This document shows, one piece after another, positions 1 through 8,365 of a stretch of 64,000 nucleotides of DNA. The notes beneath the pieces were generated by a model, which saw only the letters and a list, made by a program, of their open reading frames with translations, was not told where the DNA came from and did not search any database. The stretch is from an uncultured Thermoguttaceae bacterium (GTDB lineage Bacteria; Planctomycetota; Planctomycetia; Pirellulales; Thermoguttaceae), in assembly GCA_938084835.1 (NCBI GenBank), contig CALKER010000005.1, forward strand, positions 124,001 to 188,000. The letters run 5' to 3'. Both the position numbers and the translations under genes were made by a program. Position 1 is the stretch's first letter. The number at the start of each line of letters is the position of its first letter.

Positions 1-2
1 TC

Positions 3-1307
3 GCCTTTGGAGTGGCGATGCCCCACACCGGGGCATTGGCAGACGCCGCGGAGCAAGATCAGCCACCTGTTACCGACGGGCGAGCGACTTTTGACGTAGT
101 GCAACCACAGCGGCCATCGAGCTTACCGCTCAATGTGGGAAGGCTCCAAGTTTCCACCGCAGGTCGGGGAGGCTGGCCTGCCAATGTGGAAGAGGCCATT
201 GATCGAGGTGTGGCCTTCCTCCTTGCGCGGCAAAATCCGAACGGCTCCTGGGGTTCAGCCCGGAACACGAAAGGCATCAACGTCTACGCCCCTGTGCCCG
301 GTGCCCATCACGCATTTCGGGCAGCCGTCACCGGGTTGTGCACAGCAGCGCTTGTGGAAAGTGCCAAGCACTCCGAAGATGTTGACCAAGCCCTGCGACG
401 GGCTGAGGATTGGTTTGAGCGGGAACTTCCCCATCTCCGACGTGCCACCCCTGCTGCCATCTATAACGTGTGGGGGCATGCCTACGCGATTCAAGGGTTG
501 CTGCGGCTCATGGGGCGACCGGGACGAACCACCGACAGCCAGGAGCGACTTCGGGCGCTTGTGGCAAGCCAAATTGAACTCCTCTGCCGCTACGAGGTCG
601 TCGGTGGAGGTTGGGCTTATTACGACTTTAATATCGGGAGCCAAAAGCCGGCTGGTGAGCCGTTAGCTTTTGTGACATCCACTGTGCTGGTGGCCCTCTA
701 CGAAGCCAACCAGGCGGGGTTTGAGATTCCAAGCGATGTGGTGGATCGGGCGCTGAAGTCGATTATTCGTCAACGCAAGCCCGACTTCACGTACCTTTAT
801 GATGAGAGGTTCCTATTCTATCCGATGCGACCCATAAACCGGCCTGGGGGCAGCCTTGGTCGGTCCCAGGCTTGCAACTTCGCTACCCGCCTGTGGGGCG
901 ACCCCGCAGTAACGGATGAAGTCGTGGAAGATTGGCTTCGGAGGCTGATCGAACGCAATGGCTGGCTTGATATGGGCCGCAAACGACCCTTGCCGCACGA
1001 ATCCTGGTTTGCCGTGGCCGGCTATTTTTTCTATTACGGCCATTACTATGCTGCCCGGTGCTTGGAGTTGCTCCCAGCAGAAAAGCGGGAACATTTTGCC
1101 CGGCCGATTGCCGAAATGTTGGTGCGGCTTCAGGAGAAGGACGGCTCGTGGTGGGATTTTCCGCTTTATGACTACCACCAGCAATATGGGACGGCTTTTG
1201 CGCTTATGACTCTGGTCCGATGTCGGGCGCAAACCCCGGCTAGCCTTCTTGCAAGTCCTACACCAGTGACGCAACACAGTGACGCTTCGGCTTTTCCCAT
1301 TCCCTAA
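3..1307 (+). CDS. Prenyltransferase/squalene-cyclase-repeat (alpha-toroid) protein, 5' end cut
   Basis: The frame is open from the first bases of the window. The first possible start is GTG at 12, but the residues before and after it read like the end of a signal peptide (A-F-G-V-A-M then ...GALADAAEQ), so the true start probably lies outside the window. The protein has repeated helical units with a Q/N-x-x-G-S/G-W core, such as RQNPNGSWG near residue 75 and QEKDGSWWDF near residue 380. These are typical of the alpha/alpha toroid of squalene cyclases and prenyltransferase beta subunits. I see no D-x-D-D acid motif, so cyclase activity is not supported. It may be an exported structural or binding protein of this fold, common in planctomycetes. 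Fold assignment is fairly sure; function is unknown. Confidence 0.7.
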   Translation, partial: AFGVAMPHTGALADAAEQDQPPVTDGRATFDVVQPQRPSSLPLNVGRLQVSTAGRGGWPANVEEAIDRGVAFLLARQNPNGSWGSARNTKGINVYAPVPGAHHAFRAAVTGLCTAALVESAKHSEDVDQALRRAEDWFERELPHLRRATPAAIYNVWGHAYAIQGLLRLMGRPGRTTDSQERLRALVASQIELLCRYEVVGGGWAYYDFNIGSQKPAGEPLAFVTSTVLVALYEANQAGFEIPSDVVDRALKSIIRQRKPDFTYLYDERFLFYPMRPINRPGGSLGRSQACNFATRLWGDPAVTDEVVEDWLRRLIERNGWLDMGRKRPLPHESWFAVAGYFFYYGHYYAARCLELLPAEKREHFARPIAEMLVRLQEKDGSWWDFPLYDYHQQYGTAFALMTLVRCRAQTPASLLASPTPVTQHSDASAFPIP

Positions 1308-1507
1308 CAGGGGGTTGGTCGACCTCACATGATGCTGGCAAGTCGCGAACGAGGGGCTTTATTCACAAATTTGACTTCTCGCAAGCCAACAGAACCCTTT
1401 TTTAGGAGAAAGGAATAGACCCGAAGGGGGGGTGGCGCAGGGACTTCCCATCGTGCTGCGGGGTGTCAGCAAAGGGAAACTATTGTCTCCAGGGGGCTCT
1501 CGGGTTT

Positions 1508-2926
1508 CTAAGAACGTCCTTCTCGCCGCGCCGTGATCTGCTGCAGCAGCTCGCCCACATCACGATAAGCGAAATCGATGGCAGCCAGGGCCGAGAGGTG
1601 CTCCTCCGCTGCGTCCAAATCACCTAAATCGAGCGCCAGTTTGCCGGCTAAGTAACGGCCAAGCTTCAAGGACTCCACGTCGCGATCACCGATTTCTTTT
1701 AGAGCTTCGTTATAGTGCTGCAACGCCAACTTATTTTGCTTAATCGCCTGAAAGCACTGGCCAAGCTCCAACAAGCACGCGGCACGATGACGCGGATCCG
1801 TTCGTGCCTTTTGAAACTCGGTGATAGCTTCCGACCACCGCTCGGCCTGCTTATAGCGAAGTGCCAATTCGAAGTGGAAAGAGGTATGTGTGGGGAATCG
1901 CTCCACCCGCCGACGGAAAAGCTCAATTTCTTTCTCCGCCACCTGCTTTTCCAGCGCGGCGATCTGCTCTGGCGAAACACCCTCCGCTTCCATCTGCTGA
2001 ATTCGGTGCCTCAAAGCTCGGATTTCCACGTCGGTGAGGCGGTCGAGGATGTCAGGGTCGTTGTTGGAAACCTGAAGGGCTCGCAGCAGAGTGTCCCGCG
2101 CTTTGTCAAATTTCGCCTCGGTTGTGTAGTGATCTGCAAGTTGGATGTACTTGGCGAGGTTAGAGGGATCGCGGCGGATTTCCGCCAGAAGCGTTGCTTC
2201 CACTGAAGCTCCGGGAGGCGTCATTGCCGCGGCTCCAGCAGTTGGCTCCGGAGTGGCAGTCGCGACGGGGGCCTCTTTCCGTCCCGCACGAGTGGGGTCA
2301 GTATAACCCCCCCGGTGAATGGTTTTTTCCACAGTCAGCTTGGAGATCGCTTTCTGTGCCTCCTCATCGTTCGGTTTAGCTTTTAGCACCATCTGCCACT
2401 GCTGGATGGCCTGGTCGTATTGTCCCAGATCGCTATAGGCTTCAGCAACCAGCTTGTTGAGGGCTGGGTCATTCGGCCGGGCCTCCTGGGCCATTTTTAG
2501 ATAGATCAGCCGCACATCGTGATAACCCAGTTCCCGGCAGGCATTGGCCATCTCCTCCAAAGTGCTGGTGTGCCAAGGATTAAGTTTGAGCATTTCCATC
2601 CCGGCGCGAATGACCCCCACCCAGTCCTGGGATTTGGCCGCCTTTTTCATGCTGGCAATGTGCCGCATGCCTTGGACGCTAGCCAACGCGCTTCCCTTTT
2701 TGTTATCGCGGTACTTTTTCTTCAAATTAGCCAAAAAGCTCTGAACGTAGGCGGCATTGCCGGGATCGCCACTTACGCAGGTGGTGAAAAGCTCAGCGGC
2801 ATAATCATAATTCTCTTGAGCCATCCGCATGCTGGCTTGTTTGAAGCATTCCTGAAGCCGCCGACGAGCTGCTTCCGACAAGCTTTCGGCTCCGCCACCA
2901 GCGCCTTGAGGACGATCTGAACTCAT
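1508..2926 (-). CDS. TPR-repeat protein
   Basis: A 472-residue protein with no signal peptide or membrane segment, so probably cytoplasmic. Tetratricopeptide-like helix pairs occur at about residues 25-60, 145-195 (for example AYSDLGQYDQAIQQWQMVLK, with P-N-D-E after it), 255-290 and 350-410. A charged, coiled-coil-prone stretch (EQIAALEKQVAEKEIELFRRR) lies near 315-340. A low-complexity Ala/Pro/Thr linker at about 215-240 splits the protein into two TPR blocks. TPR arrays mediate protein-protein contacts; the partner is not indicated. The start ATG follows an AGGA at 7-10 nt. It converges with the toroid protein at 1307 and faces a 1.5-kb gap upstream. Confidence 0.85.
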   Translation of the reverse strand: MSSDRPQGAGGGAESLSEAARRRLQECFKQASMRMAQENYDYAAELFTTCVSGDPGNAAYVQSFLANLKKKYRDNKKGSALASVQGMRHIASMKKAAKSQDWVGVIRAGMEMLKLNPWHTSTLEEMANACRELGYHDVRLIYLKMAQEARPNDPALNKLVAEAYSDLGQYDQAIQQWQMVLKAKPNDEEAQKAISKLTVEKTIHRGGYTDPTRAGRKEAPVATATPEPTAGAAAMTPPGASVEATLLAEIRRDPSNLAKYIQLADHYTTEAKFDKARDTLLRALQVSNNDPDILDRLTDVEIRALRHRIQQMEAEGVSPEQIAALEKQVAEKEIELFRRRVERFPTHTSFHFELALRYKQAERWSEAITEFQKARTDPRHRAACLLELGQCFQAIKQNKLALQHYNEALKEIGDRDVESLKLGRYLAGKLALDLGDLDAAEEHLSALAAIDFAYRDVGELLQQITARREGRS

Positions 2927-4435
2927 CGCTCACGTCCTTCTTGACAAATGTGCAAATCACGAACCGCCGGAGCCAAGACACCGGCTTGGCCGGCTCAAGC
3001 CCCGCCAGTCTTTTTTTCAATCCCCGTCCTGATGCGCTTCCGCCGGCAAAGAAAGGCTTATATCGCCCTCGCCTGTGTAACCTTGAGGTAAAGCAGCGAG
3101 GTACTCCCCGCGGTGGTGCCTCCACTCCCGCCAGAGAAAAAAGGCCATGGGACCATTCAGATAGCATATCAGATAGCATATTTTAGCCGGAACCAAACAG
3201 GCGGTGAAAGTCTTTCACCGCTTAAAAACTCCGTTCGAGTCGTGCCCACCGCTTGCCGTCTCTACGAGTCATCAAAACTCTGGCAGTCCCTCGAGAGGTT
3301 TGAGGCGGACCGTCGGCGCGTCAATTGATCTCAACTTGACTTGGCCCGTGCCGGTTCTGCTGAGGGGAGGCCCGGATTGCCGTGTTCCGCGGGATCGCCA
3401 AGGCCGACCGGGTGCTCGGACCTCATAGCGGTAAACCACTCGGGGAGCTCACACCGGAGCGGTAAATTTTGTGAGAGACGATTTTTGTGCGCGGCGATAA
3501 GATGGTGGCAGCCTCTTATTCTCATGCGCCGGGCTTTCGCACCTGGCGGCGACGTCCGTTACCATCCTGGCGAATAGAGAATTTCTCAGCGGAAAAAACA
3601 GAGTTGCCGGACGGCAAAGCAGAGGAAATCGACCGCTTTTATCGCGGAATTCGTAAACGACCTGTAATGGCCCAGTTCTTTCCATCGTGCAGGGTTACTT
3701 TACGTTGAGGTCGATCCACAAGTCATTTAGCCCCTCACTGCGATCGCGCGGGTTTTGCAACTCGATTCAACATCGAGGACTTGACCGACGAAGCAAGGAA
3801 GGGTGCTCGGTTTTTTAGCTCAAGCCTGGAGTCAAATCCGGGTATTCGCCCAGGCGGTTTTGACCTGCGGACGGCCCAGTCGCCAACAGCATGAGGCTCG
3901 TCTTCTTCGTCTCCAAACAAACCACGGTGGATCAACCAAGACACAACACAATAGCTTCATTACACATGCTGGGGCGGATGGGGCGTTTGCACCAATACCA
4001 TCACGTGGGGGTTTCCATGGGGATAAAAATTTTCGCGAAGAAATCGGCCACAGTGCTTGAGTAGAGAGAATTGGGTGACATGACACTTGACCGGCTTGCG
4101 CAAAACCGCTACGATTCAGGTGGCAACCGAGTTGAGCCGACGACAGTCTCATTTTTGCGTGGAAATGCCAAGTTTGCCTGTCCTTGTGAATAGTGACGCT
4201 GCAAAACTGGGAGTAGCTTCGGGCCGTGGTTTCGGCCAACCGCAGGAGTTGGAGGCCACTCCAACCAATTTTTGGCCGACCTGGAGCCAAGAGCGGGGTA
4301 CTCTGGGGGAAGAAGAATATGCCCTTTTTGGGGGTGTCCTTTGCCTGGTGAACGCGACGATGCGTTGTGCCGGCGGACCGAACTTCCAATGAAAAAGTGT
4401 GGTGCGATCCACTTACCCCTTTCGGAGGTGCCCCT
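2927..4435. other. 1.5-kb gap without a convincing gene
   Basis: Short ORFs here lack ribosome-binding sites and family resemblance. Visible structure: a perfect 12-bp tandem duplication (CAGATAGCATAT twice, 3158-3181), and 20 nt further on a perfect 21-bp palindrome at 3201-3221. A short hairpin (GGCTTG/CAAGCC arms) precedes a T7 run at about 3010. The right end is the leader of the PEP-CTERM gene. Confidence 0.5.
3201..3221. promoter_or_regulatory. Perfect 21-bp palindrome, operator-like
   Basis: The arms GCGGTGAAAG and CTTTCACCGC flank a single central T. With a one-base centre it suits a dimeric DNA-binding protein better than an RNA hairpin, though an 8-bp stem could form. It sits 275 bp upstream of the divergent TPR gene and 1.2 kb before the PEP-CTERM gene. 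No T-run follows, so it is not a terminator. The regulator is unknown. Confidence 0.4.
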
Positions 4436-5479
4436 ATGAGCGAAGTGAGGCTGTGGTCACCGCGACAAAAAGGGTGGGTAGTTGACAAACCGGGCAAATT
4501 TCGCCGGTCCTCGTGGGGGCTAAAGTCGGACAGCGTTTTTGGACGTCCTGCCATCCTTGCCATCTTCTTCATTTTGCTGACTGCTGTTCCTGCTCGGGCG
4601 ATTTACGTTCGCGATCTTTTGCGCTTTGACGGTTCGTTAAATCGGGTGGAGTTCGACGTCCGGGCGGGAGTATGGCGCTGGGCTCCCACTGGAGAAACTC
4701 TTATCCCGGGAACGGATACAAATTTCTCGCGGCGCTCGCGCGGGGAGTTTGTCGTGGGAGTGTTTCGGGCTAACAGTGTTAACGGAGTGAGCGGGTTCAC
4801 GGGGGAATTCACAGGCTATTTTGCCGTGCAAATCTTAAATGTGCATTTTGTTTTCGCGCTTTCGGGATTAGGGCCTTTCGCGACAAAGGTGAATGCTGAC
4901 TATCTGCTTGGGGCTGCCGGGAACTATGACCCCTTTGAAGTCCTCGCGGGCGACGTCGGGTTAGTGTGGTACTTCGATCCGCAACCTAATTTTCCGAGTT
5001 CTGATGGAGATTTTGGGCAATATGTAGCAGCGGCAACCGATGGTGACTTTTTTGGAAGTTTTAGGTTTGGGTTTGCCGCTGACAAGGATGCCGGCGGAGC
5101 CCCCAGTCTTGGTGCCGCCGCAAGCTATTGGAGTATCCTCCAGCCAAGCAAGCTCGAACTTGCCGGCGGGCTCAATGTGGCGGAATTAGCCCCAGGCCTG
5201 GAATACCTCGTTTTTACCGGGGTACCTAGCCCTTTGGGTGGTGCTGTTAATTCCTTGTCCGTACGTGTTACCTTCGAGCCCGGTAACCCGGGACCATGGC
5301 CGTGGAAAGGCACAGGGGTTGTCGAATTCCGCGCAGTGCCTGAGCCTCACTCTCTGGCAGTGGTGGGGGGATTATTGTTGGCTGCCGGCTTGATGCGCAC
5401 TTGTCGCTCCCGAAAAACGGAGAAGCTTGCTCCGGCGCTGCTGCCCGGCGAGGATTCCGGGCAGCTTCTGCACGTCTGA
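4436..5479 (+). CDS. PEP-CTERM sorting domain protein
   Basis: The frame is open from 4367, but ATG 4436 is preceded by a strong GGAGGTG at the right distance and gives a 347-residue protein. The N-terminus has a basic stretch, then a hydrophobic signal segment (AILAIFFILLTAVPARA, about residues 40-57) ending in an A-x-A cleavage site. The middle is a beta-rich region without a recognised domain. The C-terminus carries VPEPHSLAVVGG, a hydrophobic helix and a basic cluster (RTCRSRK), the tripartite PEP-CTERM signal. In this family the signal is cut by exosortase and the protein is placed at the cell surface or in extracellular matrix. A 20-residue tail beyond the basic cluster is longer than usual. 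Substrate or role unknown; no exosortase gene is in the window. Confidence 0.85.
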   Translation: MSEVRLWSPRQKGWVVDKPGKFRRSSWGLKSDSVFGRPAILAIFFILLTAVPARAIYVRDLLRFDGSLNRVEFDVRAGVWRWAPTGETLIPGTDTNFSRRSRGEFVVGVFRANSVNGVSGFTGEFTGYFAVQILNVHFVFALSGLGPFATKVNADYLLGAAGNYDPFEVLAGDVGLVWYFDPQPNFPSSDGDFGQYVAAATDGDFFGSFRFGFAADKDAGGAPSLGAAASYWSILQPSKLELAGGLNVAELAPGLEYLVFTGVPSPLGGAVNSLSVRVTFEPGNPGPWPWKGTGVVEFRAVPEPHSLAVVGGLLLAAGLMRTCRSRKTEKLAPALLPGEDSGQLLHV

Positions 5480-5842
5480 ACCCCTTGGCATTGACCGACC
5501 TTGGATGGCGTCGGCGGGATAGCCTCAAGGTATTCTCCCTTCTGCAAGTGCTGGATTTATAAGGGTTCTTTCTTTTCTCAAGTCTTTAACTTCAGCTACG
5601 ATTATTTTAAATTCGAGAGAACATCCGTGATTTTCCTCCCGTAGAGAGGCCGCCCCGCCTTTTTCTTCTCCGTAGTAGCTTGTACCAACGGCGTAGGCGT
5701 GGTAAATTGGGCGCCTAGCTGGGCGGATGGCGTGCCTCATTCATGAGGCTGATTGTCGCCCTCCATGGGGCGGGAGTAACTGGGTGCTCTCTTCCAACGG
5801 AGAAACCTTCGGCGGGAACAAGGCTTTCACAATTAGCCTACC
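5480..5842. other. 363-bp spacer
   Basis: Lies between two plus-strand genes. It has an AT-rich stretch at about 5570-5620 that could hold a promoter for the DUF3754 gene, but no clear -35/-10 pair. I see no terminator or RNA gene. Confidence 0.3.
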
Positions 5843-7264
5843 GTGTCGCGAAAGGGGGTTGATTTGTTCCGAAGTCCGTCGAAGCTAGAATTCCTCACTG
5901 CTCGGGAGCGATTCATTCCCGTTCAAGTCCCGGCCTTGGTGGAGCGGATCGCTTGTGATCCGGAACTTTCCCCGGAGGAGCGAAAAAACTTCGTGATGCT
6001 TGCGTGCCTTCTTCAGGCACGGTTCCATTTCGAATTCTTGGAATACAGTGATATTCTGAACCGACTTTTCGACCCGTTCTACTGCGATCGCGATACACTA
6101 CCTCTGCGAAATTTAAAGCCGGAGGAATATGATCAGTGGTTTGAGGAATTTCGTCGGCATCTGGATTACATCCTCATTCGGAGTAATTACACGAAGCTCT
6201 CTCGGGAAGAGCTTGTCCGCTGCTTGGAGGCTGAGAATCCTTGGGGCATCCGCGTCATTGTAGACCTTTCTCGGTTTAAGCACATCGACTTTTATTATCG
6301 TGGGGTCAGGGAGCGCACCGAACCTTATAAGCGGTGGTACTCTCCCGTCACGCTTTGGCGAAGGCGGTGGCAGTTTGCACGGCTAGCGGTTTTGGTCCGG
6401 TTGGAAGACCGACACGTCAGAAAACTTGATGGGGCACCGGCAGCGCCGGGCGATACGGTGTTAGTGAGACTGTTCAAGGATGTATTTCTGGAAGAGCTGA
6501 AGATGACGGCGCCGGAGATTCGTATCCGCATTCGCCTTTTGGATAAAATCCAAATCTTTGTATCGTTGATAAGTGCGGTTGTGACTTCGTTTATGAGGCT
6601 CATCGTGGCGGCAGCTCTCAATCCCATTCTGTTTTTCTCGGTGCTCAGTGGGTGCATAATGGCTGCGGTGGCAGCCGTAAGAAATTTCATCACCTGCCGG
6701 ATTCGTTATTTAGAGCGACTGGGCGCCAATCTTTACAATAAGTTGGTAGCCAGTGATCATGCGGCCATCGCCCGTTTGTTGATCACCGCCGAGGCCGAGG
6801 AAGTCAAGGAAGCACTTCTTGCTTACTACATGTTGTACAAACATAGAGATAAAGAGCTAACCGCGGAGGAAGTTGACCAACTGGTACAAAAATGGTTGGC
6901 TGACCAATTCGCCCTTGATTTTGTTGACTTTGAGATTGAGGATGGCCTACGGAAATTGGCGGAAAAGGACCTTTTGGTGGTTCGTGAGGTTCCCCTTCAT
7001 CATCGACCACGGCAGGAAGTTGGGGGCGGTGATCAAACTCTTCCTGGCCAACCCCCAGGGCCAATTCTTGCGCCAACCGATGCCGGGGAGGAAGCCATCG
7101 GCGCCTGTTCAACTGCTGCTCCCGCCGGCACCCGCGTGATCTACAAAGTCTTCAACCTCCCGTCGGCCCTGCGGCGGTTAGATGAGTGGTGGGATAACTA
7201 TTTTCTGTATGCGAACGTCGGTCGTCCGGAAAAAGACCGGGTGGCAAATCACAGCACCGCGTAG
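5843..7264 (+). CDS. DUF3754 (TMEM143-like) membrane protein
   Basis: A 473-residue protein starting at GTG, without a clear Shine-Dalgarno. The region at about 205-240 reads LVRLFKDVFLEELKMTAPE followed by IRIRLLDKI, which matches the F-K-D-V/I-P-...-E-...-P-...-R-M-x-L-x-D motif of DUF3754. Two or three hydrophobic helices follow at about 240-290, then a charged cytoplasmic helical region. A winged-helix-like stretch (residues about 310-385) and a Pro/Gly linker precede a C-terminal helix. The family occurs in cyanobacteria, planctomycetes and, as TMEM143, in mitochondria and plastids; its biochemical role is not known. Family assignment rests on motif recall, so moderate. Confidence 0.7.
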   Translation: MSRKGVDLFRSPSKLEFLTARERFIPVQVPALVERIACDPELSPEERKNFVMLACLLQARFHFEFLEYSDILNRLFDPFYCDRDTLPLRNLKPEEYDQWFEEFRRHLDYILIRSNYTKLSREELVRCLEAENPWGIRVIVDLSRFKHIDFYYRGVRERTEPYKRWYSPVTLWRRRWQFARLAVLVRLEDRHVRKLDGAPAAPGDTVLVRLFKDVFLEELKMTAPEIRIRIRLLDKIQIFVSLISAVVTSFMRLIVAAALNPILFFSVLSGCIMAAVAAVRNFITCRIRYLERLGANLYNKLVASDHAAIARLLITAEAEEVKEALLAYYMLYKHRDKELTAEEVDQLVQKWLADQFALDFVDFEIEDGLRKLAEKDLLVVREVPLHHRPRQEVGGGDQTLPGQPPGPILAPTDAGEEAIGACSTAAPAGTRVIYKVFNLPSALRRLDEWWDNYFLYANVGRPEKDRVANHSTA

Positions 7265-7286
7265 TTGTCGAGAAGTCTTCGTGTCG

Positions 7287-7310
7287 ACCGAAAATTCGGA
7301 TTTTTTCGGT
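7287..7310. terminator. Hairpin between convergent genes, candidate bidirectional terminator
   Basis: Eight-base arms ACCGAAAA and TTTTCGGT pair across an 8-nt loop. The hairpin lies 22 nt after the DUF3754 stop and 42 nt after the stop of the convergent PilZ-like gene. Its A/T-rich inner arms supply short U-runs in both directions. A modest stem, so only plausible. Confidence 0.4.
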
Positions 7311-7351
7311 TTCCCGCACACTCTTGGTTCATTGTTCTTGTCGACGGTGGC

Positions 7352-7831
7352 TCAGAAGAGGAGTGGATTTGCGGAGCCGGACTCCGGCAACTTCCGAGGC
7401 ACCAACCGACTGGCAAGAGGAGCCAATCTTTCCAGCACGGGATAATCACCGATAGGGACTACTTGCTCCAACGCCACTCCGACCTGCCAAAAACCTCCCC
7501 CAATTGGGGCATAATGTTCCACCACACCACGGATATAATTGGGACCTTCCAGCCAAAAACCAATAAGGGCCTGATGGGCTTTAAAAGGTTGAGGGAGCAC
7601 GACTGCCACCGAGCAGTCGCCGAAGTCCTTAGTGAGTCCAAACCCCGCTTCGTCCACAACGGGTCGGTCGTTTTCCCAGGGGACAATTAGTACCGGAAGG
7701 ACTCGGGGAAACCGTTCGCTCTGTCTTCGTTCCCCCTCGAGCGGGGGGAGGGTAGGGCACGTGACGTCTAGAAGCCGACGAAGGAAATTCCGAACTGCCA
7801 TTTGTCGACGACTGAGCTGAAAAATCAACAT
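7352..7831 (-). CDS. PilZ-like domain protein
   Basis: A 159-residue protein whose ATG is preceded by a good GGAGG (in the reverse complement of 7836-7844). Residues 33-40 read ERRQSERF, an R-x-x-x-R element of the type that opens PilZ domains. A beta-rich body follows with DFGDCSVAVVLPQPF at about 72-86, where the D-x-S-x-x-G signature of c-di-GMP-binding PilZ is expected but the final Gly is replaced. Binding may therefore be weak or lost. Many planctomycete PilZ proteins are degenerate in this way. Alone on its strand, divergent from the heparinase-like fusion. Confidence 0.6.
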   Translation of the reverse strand: MLIFQLSRRQMAVRNFLRRLLDVTCPTLPPLEGERRQSERFPRVLPVLIVPWENDRPVVDEAGFGLTKDFGDCSVAVVLPQPFKAHQALIGFWLEGPNYIRGVVEHYAPIGGGFWQVGVALEQVVPIGDYPVLERLAPLASRLVPRKLPESGSANPLLF

Positions 7832-8365
7832 GACAGCAACCTCCTACGCACGTCGGCGGGCTTGAAGGCCACTCTTTGCGTGTTAGGCCGGATTTGCCTG
7901 CTCTATGGAGATTTTGAAGCTTTTTTGCCAAAACGAGCCATTTTGACGATCTGCCCGAACGTGATTGGCGAAGCGGCGAACTTCCCGTGACTCACTGACT
8001 TTTAGGAGCACACTACGGTGATTATTTCATTCGCACCGTCTCGTTTTGTTCCTGATTGGACATTGCGAAAAGCAACCGGCTCCCTTCCAAATTTAGCTTG
8101 AAAATGGCGCCCGAGACAGCTTTGCGGCGACCAGGTGATCGGTAGTTCGCCCCCACTTTTCCCTAACTGTTCGGGATTTGTGGCAACAAAAAACCGGGAA
8201 TGCCTCGGGCGAAACTTGCGGTGCCTGGGCCCCACGATAATAATCCCCTCAAGGGTTTTTCGCGTATAAAAAGAGCTTTGCATGTTTTCTCGGTGTACCA
8301 GCGCAAGGGGGCTGCCCGTACTTCCACCAGAGGTAAATGGCACGCCTTGCAGAGGGAGTGACCGC
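7832..8365. other. 534-bp divergent promoter region
   Basis: Holds the starts of the PilZ-like gene (left) and the heparinase-methyltransferase gene (right). An AT-rich tract with GTATAAAAAG at about 8265-8275 could be a -10 region for the right-hand gene, but no matching -35 is obvious. No RNA gene seen. Confidence 0.3.

Noticed and set aside
2941..2970. TTGACA at 2941 as a plus-strand promoter
   Set aside because: There is no -10-like hexamer at 16-18 nt and no plus-strand gene follows for 1.5 kb.
3750..3775. Stem CTCGA/TCGAG around a TTCAACA loop, resembling a tRNA T-arm
   Set aside because: No matching acceptor stem, D-arm or anticodon arm can be drawn around it, and the last loop base is a purine.
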